Assembly (NCBI RefSeq): GCF_000699445.3
Contig: NC_067199.1
Coordinates: 28,294,402-28,358,401 of the forward strand
DNA from: Schistosoma haematobium
Lineage: Eukaryota; Platyhelminthes; Trematoda; Strigeidida; Schistosomatidae
Direction of reading: 5' to 3'
Length of the DNA: 64,000 nucleotides
Below are positions 63,001 through 64,000 of this stretch, piece after piece. Each line of letters begins with the position of its first letter. Position 1 is the stretch's first letter. The position numbers and the translations under genes are program-made. A model generated the notes under the pieces. That model ran no database searches and was not told where the DNA came from. It saw only the letters and a program-made list of their open reading frames with translations.

Positions 63001-64000
63001 CTACACATGTCACATCAACATTAAATGAAATGTGGATTTGTGTCGTTTTCCGGTATTCCAACATTTAACCTTTCTTTAACTTACTTGAACTCCTAACAAT
63101 ATAACACATCAGAGTAGACAACATATGTAGTAAATGTCCGAGCCTCTTACCGAATTCAGAATTTTGTAACCCTAACGGATTAATTATTTCCCCTCTTTAA
63201 AGTAATTTATCTATTTATTTAAACACATAAACATTGGTACAAGGAAGCACCAAATATATATGCACCACACAGATCATTCGATTTCTGTGAGGGCTGGAAT
63301 ACTGTCCAGGAGCCCGAACCGAAATAGGTGGTTTTCTTAGAGGACCACTCCCCGAGACTTTCACCTAAAGGTTTAATCTATAAGGTAATGGAGAAACGTT
63401 AGGAGATGCAGTTTCATGGTACCTGGTGACCAACAATAGGTTTATATGCCTTTACTCCCTCAGGATACTGGAACCTATGTTCACCACTGGTTTGGAATCA
63501 GGATTTTCCGACTCCTCTAGCTGGATCCTCCATCCGTAAATTCAACTGGTTAGTCAATCAATAACAACCCAGGACCTGATACAAATCTGTATCGGTCCAA
63601 ATCCACATATTTAGACTATCTCAGTAAGAAAAACAAGCGAGTGTGAATAATAATACTAATGGCAATGGCAAAATAATAATAGAAAGTAGAACTCAATCTT
63701 TAAAATAAAAAAGTATGTTAAAGGAAACATCCAAGCCACTGTCACTGATTCTTAGCCACATATTAAACAATTCTACATTTTATAGATAAAATCGCGTTCA
63801 ACAAATTATCAGAAAATTTCAAAACTGAAAACCCAACATCTGATTACTTGCCAGAAAATATTGGTGAAAAGTTATAAAGCTAACTGATAGCAATAGATGA
63901 AACAAGTAATGAAAGTATGGTAATTTAGGAAGCTTACCTTAGTTACAATAATGGCTACTTTCACAATATCCAAAGGGACATGACGGTGAGATACTAAAGA
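58518..64000 (-). CDS. Unrecognised protein, last four exons, 5' end beyond window
   Basis: Exons on the minus strand: 64000-63938 (partial), 61868-61718, 59587-58947 and 58592-58518. Together they code 309 residues ending in TGA at 58518-58520. All borders are GT..AG and the phases (0, 1, 0) agree. I do not recognise the family. The visible part is almost cysteine-free (one Cys) and has no signal or clear membrane segment. It is rich in charged and amphipathic helices (LLNTFLTAPMQTVGMIHLF, ISRIWRELF, SKLYVKILFFLHKKIEL) and ends in a basic, Lys/Arg-rich tail (PRKKEEKRVRKLE), suggesting a cytosolic protein. Introns of 354, 2130 and 2069 bp hold retroelement debris. The gene is convergent with synapsin. 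Confidence 0.75.
58947..59587 (-). CDS. Unrecognised protein, main exon (641 nt)
   Basis: Codes DPNEAHTMLSTVIHVYKKHN through GGLSTYYIM, 214 codons with no stop. Acceptor ATATTCAG, donor GTGAGT. Composition and length make chance openness unlikely in this AT-rich DNA. Confidence 0.82.
59588..61717 (-). other. Intron of the unrecognised gene, with possible LINE remnants
   Basis: Contains a TA microsatellite (60063-60088). A region at about 60320-60540 has an antisense translation with LGLDGIS, weakly reminiscent of LINE reverse transcriptase N-terminal motifs. I cannot define element ends. Confidence 0.45.
60063..60088. repeat. (TA)n microsatellite
   Basis: About 13 TA units inside the intron. 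Confidence 0.88.
61718..61868 (-). CDS. Unrecognised protein, internal exon (151 nt)
   Basis: Codes SVIMEVEDYRQLLNTFLTAP through IWRELFSCT plus one base. Acceptor CTTTTTTCCACTATCAAG, donor GTATAT. An ATG four codons in could be read as a start, but the phase-0 junction with the exon at 63938 favours an internal exon. Confidence 0.78.
62685..62762 (+). repeat. RTE-type LINE 3' UTR fragment
   Basis: Shares CCGATGCATATATGTGCCTG and the GTTGTACCTGACTAACTG tail with the 3' end of the insertion at 55614-56638, in opposite orientation. Confidence 0.65.
63240..63625 (-). repeat. Composite repeat: GC-richer module plus RTE-type 3' end
   Basis: 63540-63625 matches, on the minus strand, the LINE 3' end with its TGAC-type tail (TTAGTCAATCAATAACAACC, CTGTATCGGTCCAA). 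The adjoining 63240-63539 is GC-richer (GGCTGGAATACTGTCCAGG, ACTCCCTCAGGATACTGG) and looks like a conserved dispersed module often tied to schistosome retroelements. I cannot name it. Confidence 0.55.
63938..64000 (-). CDS. Unrecognised protein, exon cut by window edge
   Basis: Reads SLVSHRHVPLDIVKVAIIVT then K from the window edge to donor GTAAGC, in phase 0 with the exon at 61868. Its 5' border is outside the window. Confidence 0.65.

Larger units (their letters stand above)
61869..63937 (-). other. Intron of the unrecognised gene, carrying retroelement 3' ends
   Basis: GTAAGC...CTATCAAG. Includes LINE 3' fragments at 62685-62762 (plus) and 63540-63625 (minus) and a separate repeat module at 63240-63539. 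Confidence 0.65.

Noticed and set aside
1..64000. CRISPR arrays, bacterial operons, phage genes
   Set aside because: The spliced genes, SINEs and LINEs show a metazoan nuclear genome; no regularly spaced repeat arrays are present.

Overview
The window looks like nuclear DNA of a blood fluke (Schistosoma). It is AT-rich and gene-poor, with short exons between AT-rich introns. It carries tRNA-like short repeats with hammerhead-ribozyme motifs of the kind known from schistosomes (Sm-alpha type), RTE-type LINE fragments, a Penelope-like element fragment and a Ty3/gypsy-like gag remnant. The species cannot be fixed from sequence alone.

Layout. Positions 1-5029 hold no gene I can support. From 5030 to 26690 the DNA is intergenic and dotted with two hammerhead SINE-like families, often as head-to-tail or inverted dimers. 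A 5'-truncated Penelope-like element with a GIY-YIG endonuclease ORF lies at 5757-6190 (minus). From 28735 to 34720 are an LTR plus decayed gag (minus), a 5'-truncated RTE-type LINE with an open 526-codon reverse transcriptase ORF (minus, 30507-32120), a possible orphan terminal exon (33534-33922) and another Sm-alpha copy.

The main gene is synapsin on the plus strand, 36131-54741. I assembled twelve coding exons with consistent phases and GT..AG borders; they encode a predicted 785-residue protein. It has the N-terminal domain A phosphorylation site (RRFS), a complete ATP-grasp-like C domain over exons 1-10, a long S/T/P/Q-rich linker, and the conserved C-terminal E domain. Intron 11 holds a decayed antisense RTE fragment and intron 1 a decayed Sm-alpha copy.

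After synapsin comes a compact RTE insertion (55614-56638) with a 12-bp target-site duplication and an internal inversion typical of twin priming. The right end (58518-64000, minus) holds the last four exons of a gene I do not recognise. Its phases agree across all three introns and its 5' part lies beyond the window. Its introns hold further retroelement debris.

The two genes are convergent (synapsin plus, the unknown gene minus). Synapsin is a synaptic-vesicle phosphoprotein. No functional link between the two genes can be inferred.
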